A program made the position numbers and the translations under genes. The notes beneath the pieces were generated by a model. It did no database searches and had not been told where the DNA came from. It was given only the letters and a program-made list of their open reading frames with translations. A DNA stretch of 21,544 nt from a virus, in the IMG/VR virus record IMGVR_UViG_3300001796_000007, positions 1 through 21,544 of that record. One strand, 5' to 3'. Shown here one piece after another: positions 1 to 6,274 of the stretch. Each line of letters opens with the position of its first letter. Positions within the stretch are counted from its first letter, which is position 1.

Positions 1-28
1 CTCACGCGGAGATTTTTTTTAGCGTGAG
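1..28. repeat. Perfect inverted repeat with T8 loop
   Basis: CTCACGC at 1-7 is the exact reverse complement of GCGTGAG at 22-28. The 14-base spacer contains eight consecutive T (13-20). The 7-bp stem could be an RNA hairpin or a protein-binding palindrome. The T run lies in the loop rather than after the stem, so it is not a standard Rho-independent terminator. It sits at the window edge, so its context is cut off. Confidence 0.4.
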
Positions 29-122
29 GAAAAATCAGCTCGATCTCTATAACGCGATGAAAAATTGGATTACGGGAATCGTCATGGGCAGCACCGACGC
101 CACGCCACGACCGACGACCGAT

Positions 123-198
123 CTGGGCGTAGCTCAGGTGGTAGAACACCGCGCTTGGGACGCGGATGTCGTCGGTACGAGCCCTGCCGCCCAGACCA
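123..198 (+). tRNA. tRNA-Pro (anticodon TGG)
   Basis: This is a full cloverleaf with encoded CCA. CTGGGCG at 123-129 pairs perfectly with CGCCCAG at 188-194, followed by A and CCA (196-198). The anticodon stem CCGCG/CGCGG (149-153/161-165) encloses the loop CTTGGGA with anticodon TGG at 156-158. Oddities are a C-A mismatch in the D stem (GCTC/GAAC), one mismatch in the T stem, and TACGAGC instead of TTCGANN in the T loop (T55 replaced by A). These suggest a diverged phage tRNA that may be weakly functional. It most likely supplies proline decoding during phage growth. Confidence 0.82.
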
Positions 199-222
199 TC
201 ATTCGACAGCAACACTAGACGA

Positions 223-250
223 TCCGGCTTCGTCTAGCGGCGGTGCCTAA
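223..250 (+). pseudogene. 5' fragment of a Gln-type tRNA (acceptor and D-arm start)
   Basis: TCCGGCT (223-229), then TC and GTCTAGCGG, looks like the first half of a Gln/Glu-type tRNA (acceptor 5' strand, positions 8-9, D arm). No matching 3' acceptor strand occurs at normal distance, because an intact tRNA-Gln begins at 257. The exact complement AGCCGGA lies at 848-854, inside a tRNA 3' half that lacks its own 5' half. The right edge of this fragment is uncertain, since tRNA-like sequence fades after about 244. It is read as half of a tRNA gene separated from its other half by about 560 bases. Confidence 0.5.
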
Positions 251-256
251 GAGTTT

Positions 257-332
257 TCTGGGGTCGCCTAATTGGTAGGGCAACTGACTTTGAATCAGGA
301 GGTTGGGGGTTCGAGCCCCTCCCCCAGAACCA
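257..332 (+). tRNA. tRNA-Gln (anticodon TTG)
   Basis: The cloverleaf is complete. Acceptor TCTGGGG (257-263) pairs with CCCCAGA (322-328), followed by A and encoded CCA (330-332). D stem is GCCT/GGGC. The anticodon loop CTTTGAA (288-294) carries TTG at 290-292, and the T arm has TTCGAGC at 310-316 with five pairs. One mismatch closes the anticodon stem (283/299). The 3' part overlaps the open frame of the following HNH protein, and the tRNA begins immediately after the 5' fragment of another tRNA. Confidence 0.9.
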
Positions 333-820
333 AAACATGCAAGAAATGCGGCTTGCTCAAGCCGCTCGCCGACTATGCTATCGATAGAAAGGCGAAAGAC
401 GGTCGTCAGGGCTGGTGCCGGCCATGCAAGGTTATATCAGTGGGTGCCGCACCTAGCGCCAAGACCCGTTGCCGGTCTCGAAGAACTAAAGAACAAGGGC
501 GCGCGCGTTATCACCGAGAGAAGTTGCGCTTCAATATCGGGCGGCGCATTCGGGCTTCGATCGCGGGGGCAAAAACAGCGAGTTGGCCTTCGGTTCTCGG
601 GTATGGCGTTGCCGAGTTGCAAGCTCATCTTGAAGGCCTATTCAAACCAGGGATGTCGTGGGAAAATTACGGCATTCACTGGCACATAGACCATCGAAGG
701 CCGGTTGCTAGTTTTGGGGCGATGGCGATCGGCGACGAGATGTTCTCGGAGTGCTGGGCGCTGTCGAACCTGCAACCACTTGAAGCGGTAGAAAATCTTC
801 GAAAGGGTTGCCGCCTTTGA
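272..820 (+). CDS. HNH endonuclease, free-standing, 5' end fused into tRNA-Gln
   Basis: This is a predicted HNH (beta-beta-alpha metal) nuclease of the type common as mobile genes in phages; it would nick or cut double-stranded DNA. Of 182 residues in the maximal frame, a zinc-ribbon pair (CKKC near 23-26, CRPC near 49-52) is followed by the catalytic HWHIDH (136-141), then NLQPL and ENLRKG near the C terminus. Both zinc and catalytic motifs are intact. The start is unclear. The frame opens with TTG at 272 in the D loop of tRNA-Gln, right after an in-frame TAA, and no ATG or GTG lies before the first cysteine. Related proteins normally begin a few residues before CxxC, which would fall at the tRNA 3' end, so the native start may have been lost. 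An AGGAGG at 297-302 has no usable in-frame start after it. The stop TGA (818-820) lies in the anticodon loop of the next tRNA half. Confidence 0.72.
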   Translation: MVGQLTLNQEVGGSSPSPRTKTCKKCGLLKPLADYAIDRKAKDGRQGWCRPCKVISVGAAPSAKTRCRSRRTKEQGRARYHREKLRFNIGRRIRASIAGAKTASWPSVLGYGVAELQAHLEGLFKPGMSWENYGIHWHIDHRRPVASFGAMAIGDEMFSECWALSNLQPLEAVENLRKGCRL

Positions 821-858
821 AGCGGCAGACCTTGGTTCGAATCCAGGAGCCGGAGCCA
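809..858 (+). tRNA. 3' half of a tRNA-Gln (anticodon TTG), separated from its 5' half
   Basis: Anticodon arm GCCGC/GCGGC (810-814/822-826) has loop CTTTGAA and anticodon TTG at 817-819. A four-base variable region is followed by a perfect T arm (831-835/843-847, loop TTCGAAT), acceptor strand AGCCGGA (848-854), G73 and encoded CCA (856-858). G73 fits Gln or Glu identity. The bases just upstream are HNH coding sequence and give neither acceptor nor D arm. The matching acceptor TCCGGCT is at 223-229. Either this is the remnant of an interrupted tRNA gene, or its product is restored at RNA level; nothing here proves the latter. Confidence 0.55.
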
Positions 859-862
859 ATTT

Positions 863-1132
863 CCACAGCGACGCTCCTCCGACAGGTTGTGGTCGAAGAT
901 TCTCGGGGCGCATCGGCAGAGTGGAGGGATGGTCTCCTAGATGCCGAAGTGGAGGCGAAACTGGTCAGTAGGCAGAGGTGGGCGGCGACGGTCGCTGAGA
1001 GCTCTGAGTGAGCGCTGCCAAATGCCAGCCACACTCGCGGTCCTTAGCCGCCGCAACAGGGCCGCGGCGCCGCCAGCTGGGAAACCGCTGGCGGAGAGAT
1101 TCGGTCTCCCCCTCTGCTTCGGCATGGGGAGG
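863..1132 (+). ncRNA. Candidate structured RNA region, unknown family
   Basis: No convincing protein gene lies in this 270-base stretch, but stable hairpins do. CCACA/TGTGG pairs at 863-867/888-892. CGGCA/TGCCG (914-918/942-946) encloses GGAG/CTCC (923-926/934-937), with a 4x4 internal loop reading as tandem G-A pairs. GGCAG/CTGCC pairs at 971-975/1015-1019. CCGCCAGC/GCTGGCGG (1070-1077/1087-1094) is capped by GG-GAAA-CC, a GNRA tetraloop. CTCCCC/GGGGAG (1106-1111/1126-1131) is topped by TGC-TTCG-GCA, a C(UUCG)G tetraloop. I do not recognise RNase P, tmRNA, SRP, 6S or an intron core. High GC raises the chance rate of stems, so this is a candidate only. Confidence 0.3.
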
Positions 1133-1135
1133 CTT

Positions 1136-1209
1136 GCGGAAGTAGCTCAGTGGTAGAGCAGCGGCCACCTAGTCGCGTGTCGTTGGTTCAATCCCAACCT
1201 TCCGCTCCA
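1136..1209 (+). tRNA. tRNA-Gly-like gene with 6-nt anticodon loop
   Basis: Acceptor GCGGAAG (1136-1142) pairs perfectly with CTTCCGC (1199-1205), followed by T73 and CCA (1207-1209). D arm GCTC/GAGC and T arm GTTGG/CCAAC (loop TTCAATC) are perfect. GCGG at the 5' end and U73 are typical of bacterial tRNA-Gly. The anticodon stem GCGGC/GTCGC (1161-1165/1172-1176, one G-U) closes a loop of only six bases, CACCTA, where seven are expected. If the invariant T33 is missing, the anticodon is ACC (Gly). If base 38 is missing, it would read CCT (Arg). It may be inactive, unusual in decoding, or carry a one-base sequencing deletion. Confidence 0.72.
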
Positions 1210-1210
1210 A

Positions 1211-1313
1211 GTTCGAGATGAGGCGGTTCCGTGAGGAACTCGCGCTGCTCGGCCAGCGTCACCTGGCCGGCTTAAGGCTGAATGGGCGTGACGGCTCGAT
1301 CGGCCATCTCGAA
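1211..1313 (+). other. Candidate multibranched RNA element after tRNA-Gly
   Basis: TTCGAGATG at 1212-1220 is the exact reverse complement of CATCTCGAA at 1305-1313, giving a 9-bp closing helix. Inside it are a 5-bp hairpin with GTGA (GNRA) tetraloop (1226-1239) and a 7-bp hairpin CGGCCAG/CTGGCCG (1250-1256/1263-1269). It begins two bases after the tRNA CCA end, so tRNA 3' processing could release it. A 68-codon open frame (1218-1424) overlaps but has no clear ribosome site and no recognisable product. The remaining bases to 1436 show only a small GCGGG/CCCGC hairpin (1326-1330/1340-1344). A cos site might lie hereabouts, but none is identifiable. Confidence 0.3.
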
Positions 1314-1436
1314 TTCAATTTCGCTGCGGGTTCCAAGCGCCCGCGGATCCCGGCATTCAGACCTGGGCGCGCGAATGGCCCTACGCCGCAAGCAGAGGTC
1401 GCCGGGGCAATTCGAGCGCTGTGAGGACCGCAGCGA

Positions 1437-1706
1437 ATGATGTTCTACGTCGGCAAGATGGTTGACGAGAGATACCGGTTTCGCCCAATCGCGACTGCGC
1501 AGTTTGTCCGAAAAGGAACGGTCGCTGACCTCTGGTTCGCCGGCGGTAAAATCTATCGCGCGGTGTGGCGCTCAAACGGCCGATGCGTCGCATGGTTCAT
1601 GGAGCCTGGACAGCGACGAAAGAAGCCCGCCGGATTGTATGATCCAGAGGCGTGGCGACCGGTAGCTCTTGGCATTGGCGATGGCGGACGGCGGCAACGC
1701 GGCTAA
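1437..1706 (+). CDS. Small protein of unknown function upstream of terminase
   Basis: The predicted basic protein has 89 residues and no family I recognise. It begins MMFYVGKMVDERYRF, contains an aromatic, Trp-containing core (TVADLWF, VAWFMEPG) and ends in an Arg-rich tail. There are two adjacent ATG codons (1437 and 1440) after a weak purine-rich GAGGA-like stretch near 1423. The stop lies 9 bases before the terminase small subunit start, which supports a real gene co-transcribed with it. Position suggests a packaging accessory or a host-takeover protein, but nothing in the sequence decides this. It shows no membrane segment or signal peptide. Confidence 0.5.
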   Translation: MMFYVGKMVDERYRFRPIATAQFVRKGTVADLWFAGGKIYRAVWRSNGRCVAWFMEPGQRRKKPAGLYDPEAWRPVALGIGDGGRRQRG

Positions 1707-1715
1707 CGGTGAACG

Positions 1716-2165
1716 ATGACAGTGAAGAAACGCGGTCGGCCGGCGTTCAAGCCGACGCCGGCCATTCGCCGAAAGGTCGAGCAGTGCGTATTCGGCGGAA
1801 TGCCGAAGACCGAAATCGCCGCCGGGCTCGGCATCGACGAAAACACGCTGCGGAAGCATTTCGAGCACGAGCTCCACATCGGATTGAGCCGCCGCCGAGT
1901 CGAGGTTCTGGACTTGCTTTTCAGCGCAGCCCGCAAAGGCAACGTGACGGCGCAGAAGAAGCTCGAGGAGATGGGCGCGCGCGCCGCCGCAGAAGCCAAC
2001 TTTCACGATCGGCCTGAAAATGAGCCTCGCCAGGCAGACGCCGTCTCGAAGGCGCCGAAGCTCGGGAAGAAGGAATCGCAGCAGATCGAAGCAGAAAATG
2101 CCGGCCTCGGCACGGATTGGGGTGACGATCTGCACATTGGCGCCGGCGGCCGTCTACCGAACTGA
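1716..2165 (+). CDS. terS: Terminase small subunit
   Basis: This protein recognises the packaging site on concatemeric phage DNA and stimulates the large subunit. Its 149 residues are a usual length for the family. The N terminus KKRGRPAFKPTPAIRRKVEQ leads into a helix-turn-helix (about residues 18-50), with GMPKTEIAAGLGIDENTLRKHF as its core. This is the pattern of small terminases in many proteobacterial siphophages. It is followed by a helical region (RRRVEVLDLLFSAARKGNVTAQKKLEEMGA) expected to oligomerise, then a polar, probably disordered tail that may contact the large subunit. Its stop shares a base with the next start (TGATG at 2163), typical of a terS-terL pair. Identification rests on motif and synteny. 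Confidence 0.85.
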   Translation: MTVKKRGRPAFKPTPAIRRKVEQCVFGGMPKTEIAAGLGIDENTLRKHFEHELHIGLSRRRVEVLDLLFSAARKGNVTAQKKLEEMGARAAAEANFHDRPENEPRQADAVSKAPKLGKKESQQIEAENAGLGTDWGDDLHIGAGGRLPN

Positions 2166-3883
2166 TGGCGGACTGGTCAACGGCTTGTCCGGATTGGGAG
2201 CGCCGCCTCCTCGCCGGCCAGTCGCTAGTCCCAAATCTCCCGCTTTTCACCGAGGAGGCAGATCGCGCGGAGCGCGTCTTCAAGAGGCTTCGCATCCCGG
2301 ATCTTATCGGGACGCCGACGATGGGCGAGGTAGCTGGCCCTTGGCTGTTTCCGATCGTCAGGGCGATTTTCGGATCCTACGACGTCGACACTAATCGGCG
2401 AATGATCCAGGAATTCTTCTGGCTCATCGCGAAGAAGAACACGAAGACCAGTTCCGGCGCCGCGATCATGGTCGAGGCGCTGATCCTCAATCGCCGGCCA
2501 GAAGGTGAGTTCAATCTCGTCAGCGCGACGAAGGAGATAGCTGACATTTCGTTCCGCCAGGCATCTGGAACGATCCGGACTGATCCGGAGCTCGACAAGA
2601 CTTTCCAGGTCCAGAAGCACATTCGAACGATCACGCATCGGAGAACCGGAGCGACGCTAAAGGTCAAAGCTGCCGACACCGACGTGATCACCGGCGGCAA
2701 GGGCTCGACGCTGATTGACGAATTGCATGTCCTTGGATCGAAGAAGGACGCAGCAGACATCCTCGTCGAGATCCGCGGCGCGCTGGCGGCGCGTCCTGAC
2801 GGCTTCCTGATCATCATCACCACGCAGTCGAAGGCGCCGCCGGAAGGCGTCTTCAAGAGCGAGCTCGGCAAGGCCCGCCTCGTGCGCGACGGTAAGCTGT
2901 CGCTGCCGCTTCTTCCGATCCTTTACGAACTGCCGGGGCGGCTCCAAGACGGCGACGGCTGGAAGGATCGCCGCTACTGGTCGGCTGTTAATCCGAATCT
3001 GGGGCGCTCGGTCGACGAGGCGTTTCTCGAACGGTCGCTGCTGACGGCGGAGATCGAGGGCAAAGAAGAGCTGGCGCTCTTCGCCTCGCAACATTTCAAT
3101 GTCGAGATCGGCTTGAAAATGAGATCGGATCGATGGGCCGGCACCGATTATTGGGAGAAGGCTGTCGAACCAGCGGTGACGCTCAAGCGAATCCTCGAAT
3201 GCTGCGAAGTCATCACGATTGGCATCGATGGCGGTGGTCTCGATGATCTGCTGAGCCTCTATGTCATCGGGCGCGAGGCTACACCGAATAAGGACGTCAG
3301 GTTCCGCCGCTGGTTCGGATGGGGACACTCCTGGGCATTTAGCGATCCCGTAAACAAGGGCGGCGTATTGGAGCGACGTAAATCGGAAGTCGCGAAGCTG
3401 CGCGATTTCGAGGCGGTTGGCGAACTGACAATCTTCACGCGCATGGGCGACGACATCGAGGAGATGGTCGCCATCATCAAGACGGTCTTCGATTCCGGTA
3501 AGCTGGCAATGATTGGGCTCGATCCCGTTGGCGTCGGGGCCGTCGTGGACGCGATCGCCGATGCCGAGATCCGGAGCGACGGCGACGAAGAGATGATCGT
3601 CGCGGTTTCGCAGGGCTACAAGCTGATGGGCGCCATCAAGACGGCGGAACGCAAGCTCGCCGACGGAACGCTCGTGCCCGCGGAGCAAGCCATCATGGCG
3701 TGGGCGGTCGGCAATGCCCGCAACGAGCAAAAAGGCAACGCCATGATGATCACGAAGCAAGCGAGCGGAACGGCCAAGATCGATCCGCTCATGGCGATGT
3801 TTGACGCGATCGCGCTTATGAGCACAAATCCAGAAGCTTCGGACGCCATTCCAGACGATTATGAACTGGCGGTGTGGGCGTGA
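2165..3883 (+). CDS. terL: Terminase large subunit (ATPase-nuclease)
   Basis: This is the DNA-packaging motor and headful or cos nuclease that docks on the portal. The protein has 572 residues, full length for lambda/HK97-type large terminases. The N-terminal ATPase shows a deviant Walker A AKKNTKTS (about 89-96), Walker B STLIDEL (D185-E186) and a coupling motif IITTQS (about 217-222). The C-terminal RNase H-fold nuclease shows the first acidic motif GIDGGGLDD (about 353-361), a second at IGLDPVG (about 449) and a final acidic stretch DPLMAMFDAIAL near 540-550. The ATG start overlaps the terS stop by one base, and the stop overlaps the portal GTG. All key acidic residues appear present, so it should be active. 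Confidence 0.95.
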   Translation: MADWSTACPDWERRLLAGQSLVPNLPLFTEEADRAERVFKRLRIPDLIGTPTMGEVAGPWLFPIVRAIFGSYDVDTNRRMIQEFFWLIAKKNTKTSSGAAIMVEALILNRRPEGEFNLVSATKEIADISFRQASGTIRTDPELDKTFQVQKHIRTITHRRTGATLKVKAADTDVITGGKGSTLIDELHVLGSKKDAADILVEIRGALAARPDGFLIIITTQSKAPPEGVFKSELGKARLVRDGKLSLPLLPILYELPGRLQDGDGWKDRRYWSAVNPNLGRSVDEAFLERSLLTAEIEGKEELALFASQHFNVEIGLKMRSDRWAGTDYWEKAVEPAVTLKRILECCEVITIGIDGGGLDDLLSLYVIGREATPNKDVRFRRWFGWGHSWAFSDPVNKGGVLERRKSEVAKLRDFEAVGELTIFTRMGDDIEEMVAIIKTVFDSGKLAMIGLDPVGVGAVVDAIADAEIRSDGDEEMIVAVSQGYKLMGAIKTAERKLADGTLVPAEQAIMAWAVGNARNEQKGNAMMITKQASGTAKIDPLMAMFDAIALMSTNPEASDAIPDDYELAVWA

Positions 3884-5208
3884 AATTCTGGCAAGGTTGG
3901 TTTGGCGGCGCCGAGGCCTCGGATGACCGCTATATCGACGACTGGCTCAAAGGCATGGAACGCGGAATCGCGTCCGCGACTGGTCTGCGCGTGACTGTCG
4001 AGAACGCGTTGACGGTGCCGGGAATCTCTGGCTGCGTTCAGGTGCAATCCGAGGACATCGCCAAAGTTCCGTTGGAACTCAAGCGGCGGTCCGACGATGG
4101 CTATGCGCCTGCGACCGAACACCGACTGTATTCGCTTCTGAAATATGGTCCGGCGCCGTGGCTCTCGCCCTATAAGTGGCGAAAGGCGATGGCGCATGTT
4201 GTCATGACCAGAGGCAACGCCTATTCGCGCGTCTGGCGCGACAGCATTGGCATGACCGAGAAAATCACGCCGGTCCAAACCGGCCGTTGCTCGGTGCGAT
4301 GGGCGGATGACGGCGAACCCTTCTTCGACATCACATTGAAAGGCGTCGTCGAGCGCGGATTGACCTGGCAAGACGTTATCCACGTCGGATACCGCGACTC
4401 CGATCAATGCGCCGAAAACGGCGGCGTCATCGGCGTTTCGCCGATTGAGCAGAACAAGGAGACGGTGGCACTGATGATCGCGGCGGAGCGCTTCGCCGCG
4501 GCATTCTTCGCGAACGGCGCGCAACCGTCGATGATTCTCGAATATGACAAGAAGCTGCCTAATGACGAAGTCGCGAAGCGCATCCGCGCCGGCATTGAAC
4601 GCGTCTATGGCGGGCTCGACAACAAATGGAAGGTCGCGATCCTCGAACTGGGGATCAAGATGCGCGAGACATCATTCGATCCGGCGAAAACGCAGCTGGT
4701 CGAAACCCGCAAGCTCGGCGGCGAGATGGCCTGCACGATGTTCCGCACGCCGCCGCACAAGATTGGCATTCTCGATAAGGCGACATTCTCAAATATCGAG
4801 CAACAAAGCATCGACTATGTGACTGGGCCGCTTTCGTCGCTCGCCAAGTCGATCGAGTCGGCAATCACGATCGCGTGCCTGACGCCGCCGGAGCGCGAGA
4901 TTTACAAGGTCGAACACAATCTCGAAGGCCTGATGCGCGGCGATCTGCTCAGCCGTTATCGCGCCTATGCTATGGGTCGTCAGTGGGGCTGGCTGTCGGT
5001 CAATGATGTGCGCGACCGCGAGAATGAAAATCGCATTGGGCCGCAGGGCGACGAATATCTTGTGCCGCTCAATATGATCCCGGCGAACGACGCCAAGCCG
5101 GACACGCCGGACCAGCGCGATGATCAAAACGCATGGATGGCGGGCGATGTCCGCTATGCGCTTCCGCAGGCGGCTGCGAAGGCCATGCGCATCTCCCCCA
5201 CGATCTGA
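3880..5208 (+). CDS. Portal protein, HK97 family
   Basis: This is the dodecameric ring at one capsid vertex through which DNA enters and leaves; it nucleates capsid assembly and binds terminase and the adaptor. Its 442 residues are typical of HK97-type portals. Family features include the N-terminal VENALTVPGISGCVQVQSEDIAK segment, LLKYGPAPW, the GNAYSRVWRD strand, the ADDVIH-like TWQDVIHVGY, and the long helix near RTPPHKIGILDKATFSNIEQQ before the C-terminal clip and crown region. The GTG at 3880 is preferred because it overlaps the terL stop as GTGA. An in-frame GTG at 3874 would add two residues. Portal, protease and capsid in this order is the HK97-like arrangement. Confidence 0.93.
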   Translation: MKFWQGWFGGAEASDDRYIDDWLKGMERGIASATGLRVTVENALTVPGISGCVQVQSEDIAKVPLELKRRSDDGYAPATEHRLYSLLKYGPAPWLSPYKWRKAMAHVVMTRGNAYSRVWRDSIGMTEKITPVQTGRCSVRWADDGEPFFDITLKGVVERGLTWQDVIHVGYRDSDQCAENGGVIGVSPIEQNKETVALMIAAERFAAAFFANGAQPSMILEYDKKLPNDEVAKRIRAGIERVYGGLDNKWKVAILELGIKMRETSFDPAKTQLVETRKLGGEMACTMFRTPPHKIGILDKATFSNIEQQSIDYVTGPLSSLAKSIESAITIACLTPPEREIYKVEHNLEGLMRGDLLSRYRAYAMGRQWGWLSVNDVRDRENENRIGPQGDEYLVPLNMIPANDAKPDTPDQRDDQNAWMAGDVRYALPQAAAKAMRISPTI

Positions 5209-5222
5209 ACTGAGGTCACACC

Positions 5223-6233
5223 ATGGACGAGAATGAAGGCGCGCCGCCGGACGGCGGCGCGGCGGCGCTTGCTGCGACGCCGGCAACTTCGGAAAACCCG
5301 TCGGCGCCCACGCCATCGCCTGCGCCCGGCGTGCGCCGCTATCCGCGCGTCGCCAGCGCCCTCACCGGTGAACCCTGGGCGATCGTTCCTTCCGAGCTCC
5401 ATAAAATCGCGGCGATCGTTTCGCGCCATTCGATCGACGCCGGCAAGCAGGACGGCCCGCCCGCCTATATCAAACGCGACTATGAGGTGATGGCGGGGCC
5501 CAGTGCGCAGCGTCTCCCCGGCGCGAGTCGCGCCTTCCTGATCGACGGCGTCGCCATTCTGCCGATCACCGGCCCGATCTTTCCGCGGGCCAATATGATG
5601 ACGGAATTCTCGGGCGCGACATCGATCAGCACGCTGACCGACGATTATCGCAAGGCGCTGGAGAGTCCCGATGTCGGCGCCATCCTGCTGATGCTCGACA
5701 GCCCCGGCGGCGCCGTTTCCGGCGTCAACGCCTTTGCGGACATCGTGTCGGCTGGGAAGAAGAAGAAATACACCACGGCCTTCGTCGCCGGCGCGGCCGC
5801 GTCGGCGGCCTATTGGATCGCCAGCGCCGCGAGCGACATCGCGATGGAGCGAACCGCGATGGTCGGCTCGATCGGCGTCGTCGCCGCGATCCCGGCGCAA
5901 GTCGCGCCCGACGCCGACGGCGAGCTCTGGATCGAAATCGTATCCAGCAACGCGCCGAAGAAGCGGCCGGACCCGCTTTCCGAAGACGGGCGGGGCGAAG
6001 TCGTGTCGATGCTCGACGCGATCGAGGCGCAGTTCATCGCTGATATCGCGCGCGGCCGCGGCGTCTCGGTCGACAAGGTCAAATCCGAGTTCGGTCAAGG
6101 CGGCGTGATGATCGGCGCGGCAGCGGTGAAGGCGGGCATGGCGGACAAGGTCCAGAGCTATGACGCGACGCTCGCCGGGCTGCGCCGCATGGTCGCCAAC
6201 AATCGAAAACTATCAGCCCTCAAAAGGGCCTGA
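5223..6233 (+). CDS. S49-family capsid maturation protease (ClpP/SppA fold)
   Basis: This serine protease should remove the capsid delta domain and other scaffold segments during prohead maturation. It has 336 residues. An Ala/Pro-rich disordered N terminus (1-40) precedes the S49 core, with LDSPGG (158-163), AAASAAYWIAS carrying the likely nucleophile Ser194, and MVGSIGVV (213-220). The likely general base is K246 or K247 in NAPKKRPDPLSEDGR, by spacing to the SppA Ser/Lys dyad. Residues 250-336 contain the helical C-terminal part, including GVMIGAAAVKAGMADKV. The start follows TGAGGT (about 5211) by a normal distance. The position between portal and capsid genes supports the role. No separate scaffold gene is seen, so scaffold function probably lies in the capsid N terminus. 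Confidence 0.93.
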   Translation: MDENEGAPPDGGAAALAATPATSENPSAPTPSPAPGVRRYPRVASALTGEPWAIVPSELHKIAAIVSRHSIDAGKQDGPPAYIKRDYEVMAGPSAQRLPGASRAFLIDGVAILPITGPIFPRANMMTEFSGATSISTLTDDYRKALESPDVGAILLMLDSPGGAVSGVNAFADIVSAGKKKKYTTAFVAGAAASAAYWIASAASDIAMERTAMVGSIGVVAAIPAQVAPDADGELWIEIVSSNAPKKRPDPLSEDGRGEVVSMLDAIEAQFIADIARGRGVSVDKVKSEFGQGGVMIGAAAVKAGMADKVQSYDATLAGLRRMVANNRKLSALKRA

Positions 6234-6261
6234 GCTGGCGCATTCGCGCTTTTACTGGCCG

Positions 6262-6268
6262 AAAGGAG
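6262..6268 (+). promoter_or_regulatory. Strong ribosome binding site of the capsid gene
   Basis: AAAGGAG ends six bases before the capsid ATG at 6275. It is one of the best Shine-Dalgarno matches in the window, whereas most neighbouring genes rely on overlapping stop/start coupling. This fits the need for hundreds of capsid copies. Confidence 0.8.
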
Positions 6269-6274
6269 ACTCCA

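Noticed and set aside
24-218. 64-codon open frame over tRNA-Pro
   Set aside because: Starts at GTG, runs through the whole tRNA and ends past it; no family resemblance.
1091-1110. GATTCGGTCTC as a tRNA T arm near 1097
   Set aside because: A58 is replaced by G, a stem pair is mismatched and no CCA end or acceptor follows; better explained as part of the hairpins.
123-1209. tRNA genes as a prophage attachment site
   Set aside because: No integrase and no duplicated tRNA 3' end typical of attL/attR visible. The 7-base CTTTGAA shared by the two Gln anticodon loops is expected from function.
1218-1424. 68-codon open frame after tRNA-Gly
   Set aside because: No ribosome site, no recognisable motif, overlaps strong RNA pairing; kept only as a possible alternative to the RNA element.
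3874-3879. Upstream GTG start for the portal gene
   Set aside because: GTG 3880 gives the GTGA overlap used throughout this operon; the difference is two residues.
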